Notes under the pieces: generated by a model
Told to the model about the DNA's origin: nothing
Database searches by the model: none
The model's input: only the letters and a program-made list of their open reading frames with translations
Translations under genes and position numbers: made by a program
Assembly: GCF_009852415.1 (NCBI RefSeq)
Contig: NZ_WOXS01000002.1
Span: forward strand, 4,070,001-4,134,000
From: Streptomyces sp. Tu 3180
GTDB taxonomy: Bacteria; Actinomycetota; Actinomycetes; Streptomycetales; Streptomycetaceae
Length of the DNA: 64,000 nucleotides
Reading direction: 5' to 3'
Shown here: piece after piece, positions 15,390-24,033 of the stretch
How the letters are laid out: the number at the start of each line of letters is the position of its first letter
Position numbering within the stretch: position 1 is the first letter of the stretch

Positions 15390-15749
15390 GTGACCTTCCT
15401 TTCCCCTTCCCCTTCCGAGCCGCGTGATCCCTCCGAGCGCGTGCTGTTCCCCTTTCCGCCGGAGATCGACTTCTCCACCGCCTCCGGCCTGCTGCCGCTG
15501 ATCGTGTCCAGGACCCGCACCCGTCCCGGCGGCCCGCCGCAGGTCCTGGTCCTCGACCTGACCCCCACCCACTTCATGGACTCCCAGGGCGTCCGCCTCA
15601 TCAACGAGGTGCGCCTGCTGCTGCGTCCCGGCACCCGCGTGCACGTGGTGGCCCTCCCGGACGGCCTGGCGAGCCGCGTCCTGGAGCTGACCGGCCTGCG
15701 CCGCGACGTCCCCGTCTACGACAACCTGCCGGAGGCGATGGCGGCCTAG
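15390..15749 (+). CDS. STAS-domain anti-anti-sigma factor
   Basis: 119 residues, single STAS domain: PEIDFSTASGLLPLI at the N-terminus, VLVLDLTPTHFMDSQGVRLINEVRLLL around the switch site, and LRRDVPVYDNLPEAM at the end. The DSQG loop keeps the serine that matches SpoIIAA Ser58, so it can be a phospho-switch for a HATPase anti-sigma kinase. AGGTGAG precedes GTG 15390; a GTG at 15381 would add three residues. Possible partners in this window are the HATPase proteins at 46010 and 52726 and the PP2C at 49469. Confidence 0.88.
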   Translation: MTFLSPSPSEPRDPSERVLFPFPPEIDFSTASGLLPLIVSRTRTRPGGPPQVLVLDLTPTHFMDSQGVRLINEVRLLLRPGTRVHVVALPDGLASRVLELTGLRRDVPVYDNLPEAMAA

Positions 15750-15797
15750 GCGCACGCGTGGACGGCCCGGTTCCGCCCGGGTCCGCCCGGGTGTGCC

Positions 15798-15809
15798 TAG
15801 GCTGGCGCC
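15798..15809 (+). promoter_or_regulatory. Leaderless -10 element TAGGCT
   Basis: TAGGCT (15798-15803), six bases, then ATG at 15810. Confidence 0.55.
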
Positions 15810-16280
15810 ATGGCACCGAACATCGCGACGAACACCCGTGTCTCCCTGGACGAGTTGCTGGACTTCGTACGGCCCCGGCACCGCGCGGTCCTGCTGACCC
15901 GGCGGGCCGACGGCGGCCCCCAGGGCTCGCCGCTGACCTGCGGGGTCGACGACTCCGGCCGGATCGTGGTGTCCACGTACCCGGAGCGCGCCAAGACCCG
16001 CAACGCCAAGAGGGACCCGCGGGTGAGCCTGATCGTGCTGAGCGACGACTGGAACGGCCCCTGGGTGCAGATCGACGGCACGGCCGAGGTCGTGGACGCG
16101 CCCGACTCGGTGGAACCGCTGGTGGAGTACTACCGGAACATCGCCGGGGAGCACCCCGACTGGGACGAGTACCGGGCGGCCATGGTCAAGCAGGGCAAGT
16201 CGATCATCCGGATCACCCCCGAGCGGTGGGGCCCGGTGGCGACCGGCGGGTTCCCGGCCCGGCTGGTCGAGGGGGAGTAG
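15810..16280 (+). CDS. PPOX-class (F420-dependent-type) flavin/deazaflavin oxidoreductase
   Basis: 156 residues, one split-barrel domain of the pyridoxamine-phosphate-oxidase superfamily. Features: HRAVLLTRRADGGPQGSPLTCGVDDSGRIVVSTYPERAKTRNAKRDPRVSLIVLSDD, WVQIDGTAEVVD, and the C-terminal RITPERWGP. The PERAKTRNAKRDP stretch is typical of actinobacterial F420-binding members (TIGR03618-like). The substrate is unknown. The ATG at 15810 sits six bases from a -10 element, suggesting a leaderless transcript. It is convergent with the TetR gene. Confidence 0.88.
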   Translation: MAPNIATNTRVSLDELLDFVRPRHRAVLLTRRADGGPQGSPLTCGVDDSGRIVVSTYPERAKTRNAKRDPRVSLIVLSDDWNGPWVQIDGTAEVVDAPDSVEPLVEYYRNIAGEHPDWDEYRAAMVKQGKSIIRITPERWGPVATGGFPARLVEGE

Positions 16281-16295
16281 ACCCGCCCCGGCCCC

Positions 16296-17069
16296 TCAGT
16301 CCCGGCTGCGGGCCACCATCGCCTCGATGCCCGCGACCAGCAGGTCCAGGGCGAAGGCGAAGTCCCGTTCCAGCATCTCCTCGACCGTGTCGCCGCCGCG
16401 GGCCTCCATGATCCTCGTGGACCCCTGGACGACCTCGGCGGCGTCCGGCGACCGCGTCACCTCGCGCATGGCGTGCCGGTGGTACTCGTCGGGGGTCATG
16501 CCCGTGACGGCGACGCGGGCGTGGAAGTGGCCCTCGATCGTGCCGTAGCCGTACACGAACTGGAAGACGGCGGAGATGGCCCCGGTCAGCTCGTGCTCGG
16601 GCAGGCCCGTCCTGCGGACGACCTGCTGGACCGCCCGGGAGAACGACAGCGCGTTGGGACCGATGTTGAGGAAGCTCCCGGCCAGCGCCGACAGCCAGGG
16701 ATGGCGCACCAGGAGGGTGCGGTACTCCCGCGCGAGCGTGCGCAGTTGGTCGCGCCAGTCCTCGTCGGCGGCCGGGTCGGGCAGCGCGAGTCCGCCGAAG
16801 GCCGCGTCCAGGGCGAGTTCCAGCAGGTCGTCCTTGGTGTCGACGTACCAGTAGACGGACATCGCCGTCACGTTCAGCTCGGCCGCGAGCCGCCGCATGG
16901 AGAACCTGGCCAGGCCCTCGGCGTCCAGCAGCCGGACGGTGGCCTCGGTGATCCGCTGCCGGTCCAGTCCCGACGGCTGCCCGCCGCCGCGCCCGCCCCG
17001 GCGGTCCCCGCCCTCCAGCCAGACGCTGGTCCGCGCCGCCCTCTCGGACCGCCGGCCTGACCTCACCAT
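16296..17069 (-). CDS. TetR family transcriptional regulator (TetR_C_1 type)
   Basis: 257 residues. An Arg/Gly-rich extension (1-35) precedes the helix-turn-helix (ITEATVRLLDAEGLARFSMRRLAAELNVTAMSVYWYVDTKDDLLELALD). A long ligand-binding domain follows. The motif order and MSVYWYV recognition helix match tetracycline-repressor-like members that control exporters. It lies 94 bp downstream of the MFS exporter on the same strand, so pump and regulator are probably co-transcribed and autoregulated through the repeats at 18707-18739. Confidence 0.93.
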   Translation of the reverse strand: MVRSGRRSERAARTSVWLEGGDRRGGRGGGQPSGLDRQRITEATVRLLDAEGLARFSMRRLAAELNVTAMSVYWYVDTKDDLLELALDAAFGGLALPDPAADEDWRDQLRTLAREYRTLLVRHPWLSALAGSFLNIGPNALSFSRAVQQVVRRTGLPEHELTGAISAVFQFVYGYGTIEGHFHARVAVTGMTPDEYHRHAMREVTRSPDAAEVVQGSTRIMEARGGDTVEEMLERDFAFALDLLVAGIEAMVARSRD

Positions 17070-17163
17070 GGCGCACCTTCCTCGACTCGCCGACGCCGGT
17101 CGTGCTGGGTACCCCCGCCGGGGGCGCGCAGACGGGCCCCTCCCGTCCGGGCGGAGCCGGCCG

Positions 17164-18702
17164 TCAGGCCTTCTCCCCGGATTCTGCCCGGCCCGCCCGG
17201 TGCAGCAACGCCGCGGCGATCAGTCCGCCGAGCAGCACGGCCAGCGCCCCCATCAGCAGACTCGTCTCCAGTCCGGAGGAGAACGCGCCGGTGATCCGCC
17301 CCCGCTCGCCCTCCGAGTCCGCCGCGGCCAGCGCCGCCGGGAGCGAGGTCGCCGCCACCGGAACCAGTGCCGCGAACCGCGCGTTGAGCACCGCGCCCAG
17401 CACGGCGACCCCGAGCCCGTTGCCGAACTCGGCGAGGGTGCCGTTGATCCCGGCCCCGACGCCGGCCTTCTCGCGGGGGATGGAACTCATGATCGCGTGC
17501 GACATCACCGGGCTGCCGATCGCCGTGCCGGTCCCGATCAGGACCAGGCCGAGCAGTGTGCCGGCGTAGCCGTGGCCGGTGAGCGTGGCGATCGACACCA
17601 GACCGCCCGCCATCAGCGCCATGCCGAGGGCGATGGAGACCGGGACGCCCGACTTCGCCGACCACTTCGTGGCCACGCCGGTGAAGTTGAGGGCGACGAC
17701 GGTCAGGGCCATCGGCGCGGTGCGCAGGCCCGCCTCCAGGGGGCCGTAGCCGAGGACGAACTGGAGGTACTGGGTGAGCAGGAAGAGCCCGCCGCCCATG
17801 CCGAAGGTGATCAGCACCAGTCCGCCGACCGACGCCGTGAACCGGCGGTTGCGGAAGAAGTGCGGGTCGAGCATCGGATGCGGGATCCGGCTCTCCCAGA
17901 ACGCGAAGGCGCCGAGGACCAGCACGGCCGCGGCCGCCGTGGCCGACACCCGGACCGAGGTCCAGCCGTGCTCGGGGCCGGAGATGATCGCGTAGACCAG
18001 GGCCGCCATGCCGATGGTGGAGAGCACGGCGCCGACCAGGTCGGGGCGGTCGCCCTGCCGGCTCCCGGACTCGGGGACGCAGACCGCCACGGCGACCAGG
18101 GCGAGGGCCACGACCGGCAGGTTGACCAGGAAGATCGCGCCCCACCAGAAGTGGTTCAGGATGAACCCGCCGACCAGCGGCCCCGCCGCGAAGCCGAGCG
18201 AGTTGACGGCGGCCCAGACGCCGATCGCCCTCGGCTGCTCCTCGGGCGTGAAGATCTGCATCACCACGGCGAGGGTCGTGGTCAGCAGCAGCGCGCCGCC
18301 GACGCCCATGCCGGCCCGCGCCGCGATCAGCTGGCCGGACGACTCGGCCAGTCCGGCCACCAGCGACCCCGCGCCGAACAGGGTCAGGCCCACGATCAGC
18401 ATCCGCTTGCGGCCGTAGCGGTCGGCGGCGTTGCCCGCGGTGAGCAGCAGACCCGACTGCACCAGGGAGTACGCGTTGATCATCCACTGGATGTCGGCGG
18501 TCGACGCGCCCATCTCCCGGGTGAGCGAGGGGATCGCCACGTTCAGGACGGTGTTGTCCAGCAGCACGGTGAGCTGGGCGAGGCAGATGACACCGAGGAT
18601 CAGCCAGCGCCGGGAGTGGCCCTGGAGCTGCTCGGGCGGCGGGGTCCGCCGGCCCTGGTCCGGGAAGCGGTCGGGGGTGTGCTCCCGAGGGGGCGTCGTC
18701 AT
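17164..18702 (-). CDS. DHA2-type MFS multidrug exporter (EmrB/QacA family)
   Basis: 512 residues, 14 predicted helices. Motif D1 is LLDNTVLNVAIPSL, motif A is GNAADRYGRKRMLIVG, motif C is GFAAGPLVGGFI. Export of hydrophobic drugs by proton antiport is the family role; the actual substrate is unknown. ATG 18702 is the first Met of a typical N-terminus (a charged, proline-rich 30 residues, then helix 1). Two 21-bp-spaced repeats lie immediately upstream, and the TetR gene follows. Confidence 0.94.
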   Translation of the reverse strand: MTTPPREHTPDRFPDQGRRTPPPEQLQGHSRRWLILGVICLAQLTVLLDNTVLNVAIPSLTREMGASTADIQWMINAYSLVQSGLLLTAGNAADRYGRKRMLIVGLTLFGAGSLVAGLAESSGQLIAARAGMGVGGALLLTTTLAVVMQIFTPEEQPRAIGVWAAVNSLGFAAGPLVGGFILNHFWWGAIFLVNLPVVALALVAVAVCVPESGSRQGDRPDLVGAVLSTIGMAALVYAIISGPEHGWTSVRVSATAAAAVLVLGAFAFWESRIPHPMLDPHFFRNRRFTASVGGLVLITFGMGGGLFLLTQYLQFVLGYGPLEAGLRTAPMALTVVALNFTGVATKWSAKSGVPVSIALGMALMAGGLVSIATLTGHGYAGTLLGLVLIGTGTAIGSPVMSHAIMSSIPREKAGVGAGINGTLAEFGNGLGVAVLGAVLNARFAALVPVAATSLPAALAAADSEGERGRITGAFSSGLETSLLMGALAVLLGGLIAAALLHRAGRAESGEKA

Positions 18703-18706
18703 GCCG

Positions 18707-18739
18707 TACAGCGTAGAACGGGCCCTATACACCGTACAA
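18707..18739. promoter_or_regulatory. Tandem TACAsCGTA operator upstream of the MFS gene
   Basis: TACAGCGTA (18707-18715) and TACACCGTA (18728-18736) are direct repeats with centres 21 bp apart, i.e. on one DNA face, and begin 5 bp before the start codon. Likely bound by the co-transcribed TetR regulator. Confidence 0.55.
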
Positions 18740-18833
18740 CCGGTCGGCGCCGCGGCACGGCCCGGAGCCGGGAGAGGGCGGTGGCCGGCCCGGGGCCGTG
18801 CCACCGCCCTCTCCCCGCCCGGGCGCGCGACCG

Positions 18834-20975
18834 TCAGTCGCTCGTCCTCTGCGTGAGGTCGTAGAAGGTGGCCGACCCGGCCGTGACCTCCTCGAAGTTC
18901 TCCGCCACCCACGAGGCGATCCGCGCGGAGCTGCCGGAGTCGTCCCCGCCCGCTCCGCCGCCCATCGCGCCGCCGGAGACGAAGTAGTGGATCCTCCCTT
19001 CCGCCACGTACCGCTGGAACCGGGACAGGGTCGGGGACGGGTCGGTCCCGTTGAAACCGCCGATCGCCATCACGGGCTCGCCGGTGGCGAGTTGGTAGCT
19101 CGCGGCGTTCTGGGCGCCGATCGCGGCGGCCGCCCAGGTGTAGTCCCCGGCGTCCGCTTCCAGCAGCTCCTTCGCCTCGGAGTCGACGCTCGCGCCGCCG
19201 AGCAGCCCGCCCATGCCGCCGCCGGCGCGGCCGCCCGGCGGACCGGCCTCGGCGCTGTTGCCGGTGCCGTCCTGCGGAACCTGGCCGTTCCGGCCCGTCG
19301 GGCCGCCGCCGGGGAAGCCGCCGGTGCCCGCTCCCGGCGGGGTCTGGCCGTTCCGGCCCGTCGGGCCGCCGCCGGGACCGCCTCCCGGACCGCCCCCGCC
19401 GCCCATGCCGCCCATGCCCGCCCCGGCGGGACCGGCCGTGACGATGGAACCGGTGTGGCCCTGCTGCACCGTGCTGACCGTGTACGCGGCCGGACCGGCC
19501 AGCGAGGCCGCCAGCCCCAGCCCGGCCGCCGCCAGCGCCAGCGGCCGCCCCGCCCGGCCCGCGAAGACCAGACCGAGCGCCGCGACCAGCCCGCCGACCA
19601 GGACCAGCCACTTCAGCCACGGCAGGTAGCCGGGCGTGCGGTTCAGCAGCACGTAGCCCCAGGCCGCGGTGGCCGTGACGGCGGCGGCGAGGGTGAGCGC
19701 GGCCGGGACGGCCCGCCGCTTCCCCCACAGGGCCGCCGCGCCCATGCCGACCACGGCCGCCAGGTAGGGGGCGAGGGCCACCGTGTAGTACTGGTGGAAG
19801 ATGCCCGCCATGAAGCTGAAGACCAGCGTGGTCGTCAGCAGCGAGCCGCCCCAGACCAGCAGGGAGCTGCGGGCCGGGTCGGTCCGCCCGGCCCCGCGGG
19901 TGAGGACGAGACCCGCGACGAGCAGGATCAGCGCGGCGGGCAGCAGCCAGGAGATCTGGCCGCCGATCTCGGAGCTGAACATCCGGTCCCAGCCGGTCTC
20001 GCCCCACTGCCCGCCACCGGTGCCACCGCCGCCCCCGCCGACGCTGCCGGTCTCCTCGCCGTTGAGCCGGCCGAGGCCGTTGTAGCCGAAGGTCAGCTCC
20101 AGGAAGCTGTTGTTCTGCGAACCGCCGACGTACGGACGCGAGGACGCGGGCCACAGCTCGACGACCGCCACCCACCAGCCGCCGGAGACGACCAGCGCGA
20201 CGGCCGCCAGCGCCAGCTGCCCCAGTCGCTTCCCCGGCCGCACCGGAGCGCAGAGACCGTAGACCAGTGCGAGCGGCGGGAGGATCAGGAACGCCTGGAG
20301 GGTCTTGGCGAGGAAGGCGAAGCCGATCACGGCCCCGGCCCACACCAGCCACTTCGTACGGCCGTCCTCCAGGGCCCGGACGACGAGGTAGCAGGCGAGG
20401 GACATCAGCAGCGCCAGCAGCGCGTCCGGGTTGTTGAACCGGAACATCAGCGCCGCGACCGGGGTGAGCGCGAGCACGGCCCCCGCGAGCAGGGCGGCCG
20501 CCGGGCCGGAGCGACGGCGCACCGCCGCGTGCACGACGGCGACCGTGCCGACGCCCATGAGCACCTCGGGCACGAGGATCGCCCAGGAGTTCAGCCCGAA
20601 CATCCTGACGGAGAGTCCCATCGGCCACAGCGAGGCCGGGGGCTTGTCCACGGTGATGGCGTTCGCCGCGTCCAGCGAGCCGAAGAAGAACGCCTTCCAG
20701 GACTGGCTGCCCGCCTGCACGGCCGCCGAGTAGAAGGAGTTGGCGTACCCGGAGGCGCTCAGGTCGTACAGGTAGAGCAGACCGGTCGCCAGCAGCAGGC
20801 CGAGGAGGGCCGGCCGCGCCCAGCGGGGGTCCCCGGGCCGGCCGCGCCGCGGCCCGCGGGCGGGGGGCCGCCCCGGTTCGTCCGGCGCGGTGGCCGCGTG
20901 CCCGGGCGCCGCCGCGGGCGCTTCCCGGTCGGCCGGCCCCGCCGGGGGACTCGTCCGGTCGTACTGCGTGGTCAT
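18834..20975 (-). CDS. GT39/ArnT-like membrane glycosyltransferase
   Basis: 713 residues. About ten transmembrane helices carry the PMT_2-type signature: the first loop ANSFYSAAVQAGSQSWKAFFFGSLD, the acidic TVDKPPASLWPMG, and FRFNNPDALLALLMSLACY. It should transfer a sugar from a polyprenyl-phosphate donor onto an extracytoplasmic acceptor. A very Gly-rich region (about residues 510-600, repeated PTGRNGQ) and a soluble C-terminal domain (about 600-713) follow. The ATG overlaps the stop of the upstream GT2-GtrA gene (ATGA), so the partner that makes or flips the lipid-linked sugar is translationally coupled. Last gene of a two-component operon. Confidence 0.92.
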   Translation of the reverse strand: MTTQYDRTSPPAGPADREAPAAAPGHAATAPDEPGRPPARGPRRGRPGDPRWARPALLGLLLATGLLYLYDLSASGYANSFYSAAVQAGSQSWKAFFFGSLDAANAITVDKPPASLWPMGLSVRMFGLNSWAILVPEVLMGVGTVAVVHAAVRRRSGPAAALLAGAVLALTPVAALMFRFNNPDALLALLMSLACYLVVRALEDGRTKWLVWAGAVIGFAFLAKTLQAFLILPPLALVYGLCAPVRPGKRLGQLALAAVALVVSGGWWVAVVELWPASSRPYVGGSQNNSFLELTFGYNGLGRLNGEETGSVGGGGGGTGGGQWGETGWDRMFSSEIGGQISWLLPAALILLVAGLVLTRGAGRTDPARSSLLVWGGSLLTTTLVFSFMAGIFHQYYTVALAPYLAAVVGMGAAALWGKRRAVPAALTLAAAVTATAAWGYVLLNRTPGYLPWLKWLVLVGGLVAALGLVFAGRAGRPLALAAAGLGLAASLAGPAAYTVSTVQQGHTGSIVTAGPAGAGMGGMGGGGGPGGGPGGGPTGRNGQTPPGAGTGGFPGGGPTGRNGQVPQDGTGNSAEAGPPGGRAGGGMGGLLGGASVDSEAKELLEADAGDYTWAAAAIGAQNAASYQLATGEPVMAIGGFNGTDPSPTLSRFQRYVAEGRIHYFVSGGAMGGGAGGDDSGSSARIASWVAENFEEVTAGSATFYDLTQRTSD

Positions 20976-22441
20976 CGGGAGCCCCTCGGGTCGTTGTCGG
21001 AGGAACGGGACGGACCGGCCGGACCGGCCGGCCGGGTCGGGAGCGCCGGGCGGACCGGCCGGAGGTGCACGGTCGTGTCCCGCCAGGAACCGTCGGGGAC
21101 GGGGGCGCAGGCGGGGGACGCGCCGGTCCCGTGGGCCGCCCGGGCGTCCGGCGTGCGGTGCCGCTCCGTGGGGGTCCCCGCGGGTGCGCACGCCCCGGCG
21201 TGCCCGCGCTCGGGGAACACCCACGCCCGGAAGAGCAGGAACCGCAGCACCGTCGCCGCGAGGTTGGCGGCGATCAGGACCGCCAGCTCGGTGGAGTGGG
21301 CGGGTTCGGCCGTCGCCGTGTTCAGCGCGGCGAGCGAACCGCTGGTCAGGGCGAGGCCGATGCCGAAGACGACCAGCCCCTGCGCCTGGTGCCGTACCGC
21401 GCCGCCGCGCCCGCGCACGCCGAAGGTGAGCCGCCGGTTGGCGGCGGTGTTGGCGACCGCCGAGACCAGCAGGGCGAGCCCGTTGGCGGTCTGGGAACCG
21501 GTGAAGGTCCTGAAGCCGCTGTAGAGAAGCAGATAGAAGAGGGTGGACAGCGCCCCGACGACGCAGAAACCGACCAACTGGCGGGCCAGTCCCTGCGGCA
21601 CGTCCTCGATGTCCCGGTCGCGCGGATCGTCGCCGAAGGGACGCGCCAGCCGGTCCAGCGGCAGCGAGCCGGTGGCCAGTGCCCTGCCGACCCGCCACAC
21701 GCCCTTGAGGTCGTCGGTCGCCGTCCGCACGATGTGCACGGTCGAGTCGGGGTCGTCGACCCAGTCGACCGGCACCTCGTGGATCCGCAGCCCCGCCCGC
21801 TCGGCGAGGACCAGCAGTTCGGTGTCGAAGAACCAGCCGCTGTCCTCCACCAGGGGCAGCAGCACCTGGGCCACGTCACGGCGGATCGCCTTGAATCCGC
21901 ACTGCGCGTCGGAGAACCGCGCCTGGAGCGAACCGCGCAGGATCAGGTTGTAGGAACGGCTGATGAACTCCCGCTTGGCGCCGCGCACGACCCGGGAGCT
22001 CCGGCTCAGCCGGGAGCCGATGGCGAGGTCCGAGTGGCCGGAGATCAGCGGGGCCACCAGGGGCAGCAGCGCGTTGAGGTCGGTGGACAGGTCCACGTCC
22101 ATGTAGGCGAGGACGGGGGCGTCCGAGGCCGACCAGACGGTCCGCAGCGCCCGGCCGCGTCCCTTCTGCTCCAGCCGGACGGACCTGACCCCCGCCATCC
22201 GCTGCGCCAGCCGCCCGGCCACGTGCGGGGTGCTGTCCGTGGACGCGTTGTCCGCGATCGTGATGCGGAAGGCGTAGGGGAAGGTGCGGGTGAGGTGCTC
22301 GTGCAGTCTGCGGACGCACGGCTGGAGGTCCTTCTCCTCGTTGTAGACGGGGATCACTACGTCCAGGACCGGCGTACCGGCTCCGGCGGCCGGGAGGTGC
22401 TCCCGCGCCGGCAGGGTGCCGGGAGAGGAATCGGTTCGCAT
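20972..22441 (-). CDS. GT2 glycosyltransferase fused to GtrA-like flippase domain
   Basis: 489 residues. Residues about 25-260 are a dolichol-phosphate-mannose-synthase-type GT2 (VLDVVIPVYNEEKDLQPCV, the YMDVDLSTDLNALLPLV DxD-type site, FSDAQCGFKAIRRDV). Residues about 295-430 are a four-helix GtrA domain (QLVGFCVVGALSTLFYLLLY, ANTAANRRLTFG, FRAWVFPE). It probably makes a polyprenyl-phosphate sugar on the inner face and presents it outside. The last 60 residues are disordered. It starts 15 bp after the histidine kinase and overlaps the GT39 gene by four bases, so donor synthesis and transfer are stoichiometrically linked. Confidence 0.93.
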   Translation of the reverse strand: MRTDSSPGTLPAREHLPAAGAGTPVLDVVIPVYNEEKDLQPCVRRLHEHLTRTFPYAFRITIADNASTDSTPHVAGRLAQRMAGVRSVRLEQKGRGRALRTVWSASDAPVLAYMDVDLSTDLNALLPLVAPLISGHSDLAIGSRLSRSSRVVRGAKREFISRSYNLILRGSLQARFSDAQCGFKAIRRDVAQVLLPLVEDSGWFFDTELLVLAERAGLRIHEVPVDWVDDPDSTVHIVRTATDDLKGVWRVGRALATGSLPLDRLARPFGDDPRDRDIEDVPQGLARQLVGFCVVGALSTLFYLLLYSGFRTFTGSQTANGLALLVSAVANTAANRRLTFGVRGRGGAVRHQAQGLVVFGIGLALTSGSLAALNTATAEPAHSTELAVLIAANLAATVLRFLLFRAWVFPERGHAGACAPAGTPTERHRTPDARAAHGTGASPACAPVPDGSWRDTTVHLRPVRPALPTRPAGPAGPSRSSDNDPRGSR

Positions 22442-22455
22442 GGAACCGACTCTCC

Positions 22456-24033
22456 TCAACCGCCCTGTCGTGCCCGTGTGGTGACGCTGTGCCGTGCCTG
22501 TGAGCACCGCACCGGGTGCGCCGGGGGGTCCGGCCGGGGCGCCACGGCGGGCAGGTGGAGGGTGAACACGGTCCTGCCGGGCACGCTGTCGACGGTCACG
22601 GCACCGCCGTGCGCGGCCGCCACGGCCTGCACGATGGCCAGCCCCAGGCCCGTCGACCCGGTGGCGCGGGTGCGTGCCGAGTCGCCGCGCGCGAACCGCT
22701 CGAAGACGCGCGGGAGCAGCTCGGGCGCGATGCCGGGCCCGTCGTCCGCCACGTCCACCCGGAGCAGGTCGCCGTGCCGGCGCACCCGGGCGGTGACGGT
22801 GGTCCCCGGCGGGGTGTGGGTGCGGGCGTTGGCGAGCAGGTTGACGAGCACCTGCTGGAGCCGGGCGGCGTCGGCGAGCACCGGCGCGGGATCGTCGGGC
22901 AGCTCCAGCCGCCAGACGTGGTCCCGGCCGGCCGCGCGGGCGTCGCTGACCGTGTCCACGACGAGCGGCACGAGGTCCGTCTCCTCGAACCGGAGGGGCC
23001 GCCCGGCGTCCAGGCGGGCCAGCAGCAGCAGGTCCTCGACGAGCAGGGTCATCCGGCCCGCCTCGGACTCGATCCGCCGCAGCGCGTGCCGGGTGTCGGG
23101 GCCGACCTCCTCCCGTCCGCGCCGGGTGAGTTCGGCGTAGCCGCGGATGGAGGCCAGCGGCGTGCGCAGCTCGTGGCTGGCGTCCGCGACGAACTGCCGC
23201 ACCCGCGTCTCGCTCTCCTGACGGGCGTGCAGCGCGCCGTGGACGTGGTCGAGCATCCGGTTCAGCGCCGCGCCGACCCGGCCGACCTCGGTGTGCGGGT
23301 CGCACTCGGACTCCGGGACCCGCTCCTCGAGGTTCACCTCACCGGCGTGCAGCGGCAGTTCGGACACGCGGGTGGCGGTGGTGGCGACCTTGCGCAGGGG
23401 CCGGGTGGCGACGCCGACGATGACCGTTCCGGCCAGGGAGGCGGCGACGAGGCCGGCGGCGGTGACGCTGGCCTCCACGAGGACCAGGGTGTTGATGGTG
23501 CCGGTGACGCCGGAGGTCGGGACGGCGGCGTAGTAGCCGCCGTCGGCGCCGGTGCGGTACTCCACGCGGTAGCCGCCCAGGCCGGGAACCTCGGCGGTGT
23601 GCGCCTCGCCGTCCCGGGGGACGGCCCCCAGCACGGCCCGCTGCGCCCCGGAGAGGGGGACCGCCTCCATGCCGCTGATGTCGGTGCTCTCGTCGGACTC
23701 CCTGCCGGTCCGGGCGTCGACGACGGCTCCGCCCCGCACCTCGGCGACGATCGTGCCGCGCGGCTGCGGTCCGTGCGTGACGAATTCGTCGAGGTCCATC
23801 CACCGGGGGCCCTCGCCCCCGCCGCCGGCCTCGGGGTCGCCGGGCGGCCCGGAGCCGGACACCCGGGCCGCGACCTCGTGCAACTGCCCGTCCAGCTGCT
23901 CGTACAGGTGCGACCGCAGCGCGAGCGTCGTCACCGTGCCGATCACCGCGCACACCACCGCGATCAGCGCCACGGACGCGACGACGAGCCGCGTCCGCAG
24001 CGTCCGCGGGCGCGGTCGTCGCCGCCCGCTCAC
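22456..24033 (-). CDS. Sensor histidine kinase
   Basis: 525 residues. TM1 about 15-38, an extracytoplasmic sensor of about 145 residues, TM2 about 183-207, HAMP, HisKA with phospho-acceptor His287 (FVADASHELRTPLASIRGYAELTRRG), and HATPase with Asn402 in the N box (LVNLLANARTHTP), DDGPGI, and GSTGLGLAIV. Complete and expected to be active. GTG at 24033 overlaps the response-regulator stop (GTGA), so the two are coupled. The sensor shows no known ligand motif. It controls, with its partner, the adjacent glycosyltransferases by inference from the shared operon. Confidence 0.95.
   Translation of the reverse strand: MSGRRRPRPRTLRTRLVVASVALIAVVCAVIGTVTTLALRSHLYEQLDGQLHEVAARVSGSGPPGDPEAGGGGEGPRWMDLDEFVTHGPQPRGTIVAEVRGGAVVDARTGRESDESTDISGMEAVPLSGAQRAVLGAVPRDGEAHTAEVPGLGGYRVEYRTGADGGYYAAVPTSGVTGTINTLVLVEASVTAAGLVAASLAGTVIVGVATRPLRKVATTATRVSELPLHAGEVNLEERVPESECDPHTEVGRVGAALNRMLDHVHGALHARQESETRVRQFVADASHELRTPLASIRGYAELTRRGREEVGPDTRHALRRIESEAGRMTLLVEDLLLLARLDAGRPLRFEETDLVPLVVDTVSDARAAGRDHVWRLELPDDPAPVLADAARLQQVLVNLLANARTHTPPGTTVTARVRRHGDLLRVDVADDGPGIAPELLPRVFERFARGDSARTRATGSTGLGLAIVQAVAAAHGGAVTVDSVPGRTVFTLHLPAVAPRPDPPAHPVRCSQARHSVTTRARQGG

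Noticed and set aside
17164..20628. Single fused protein of about 1150 residues joining GT39 sequence to the MFS exporter
   Set aside because: The first part is an out-of-frame read of the GT39 gene; the exporter has its own ATG at 18702 and operator DNA before it.
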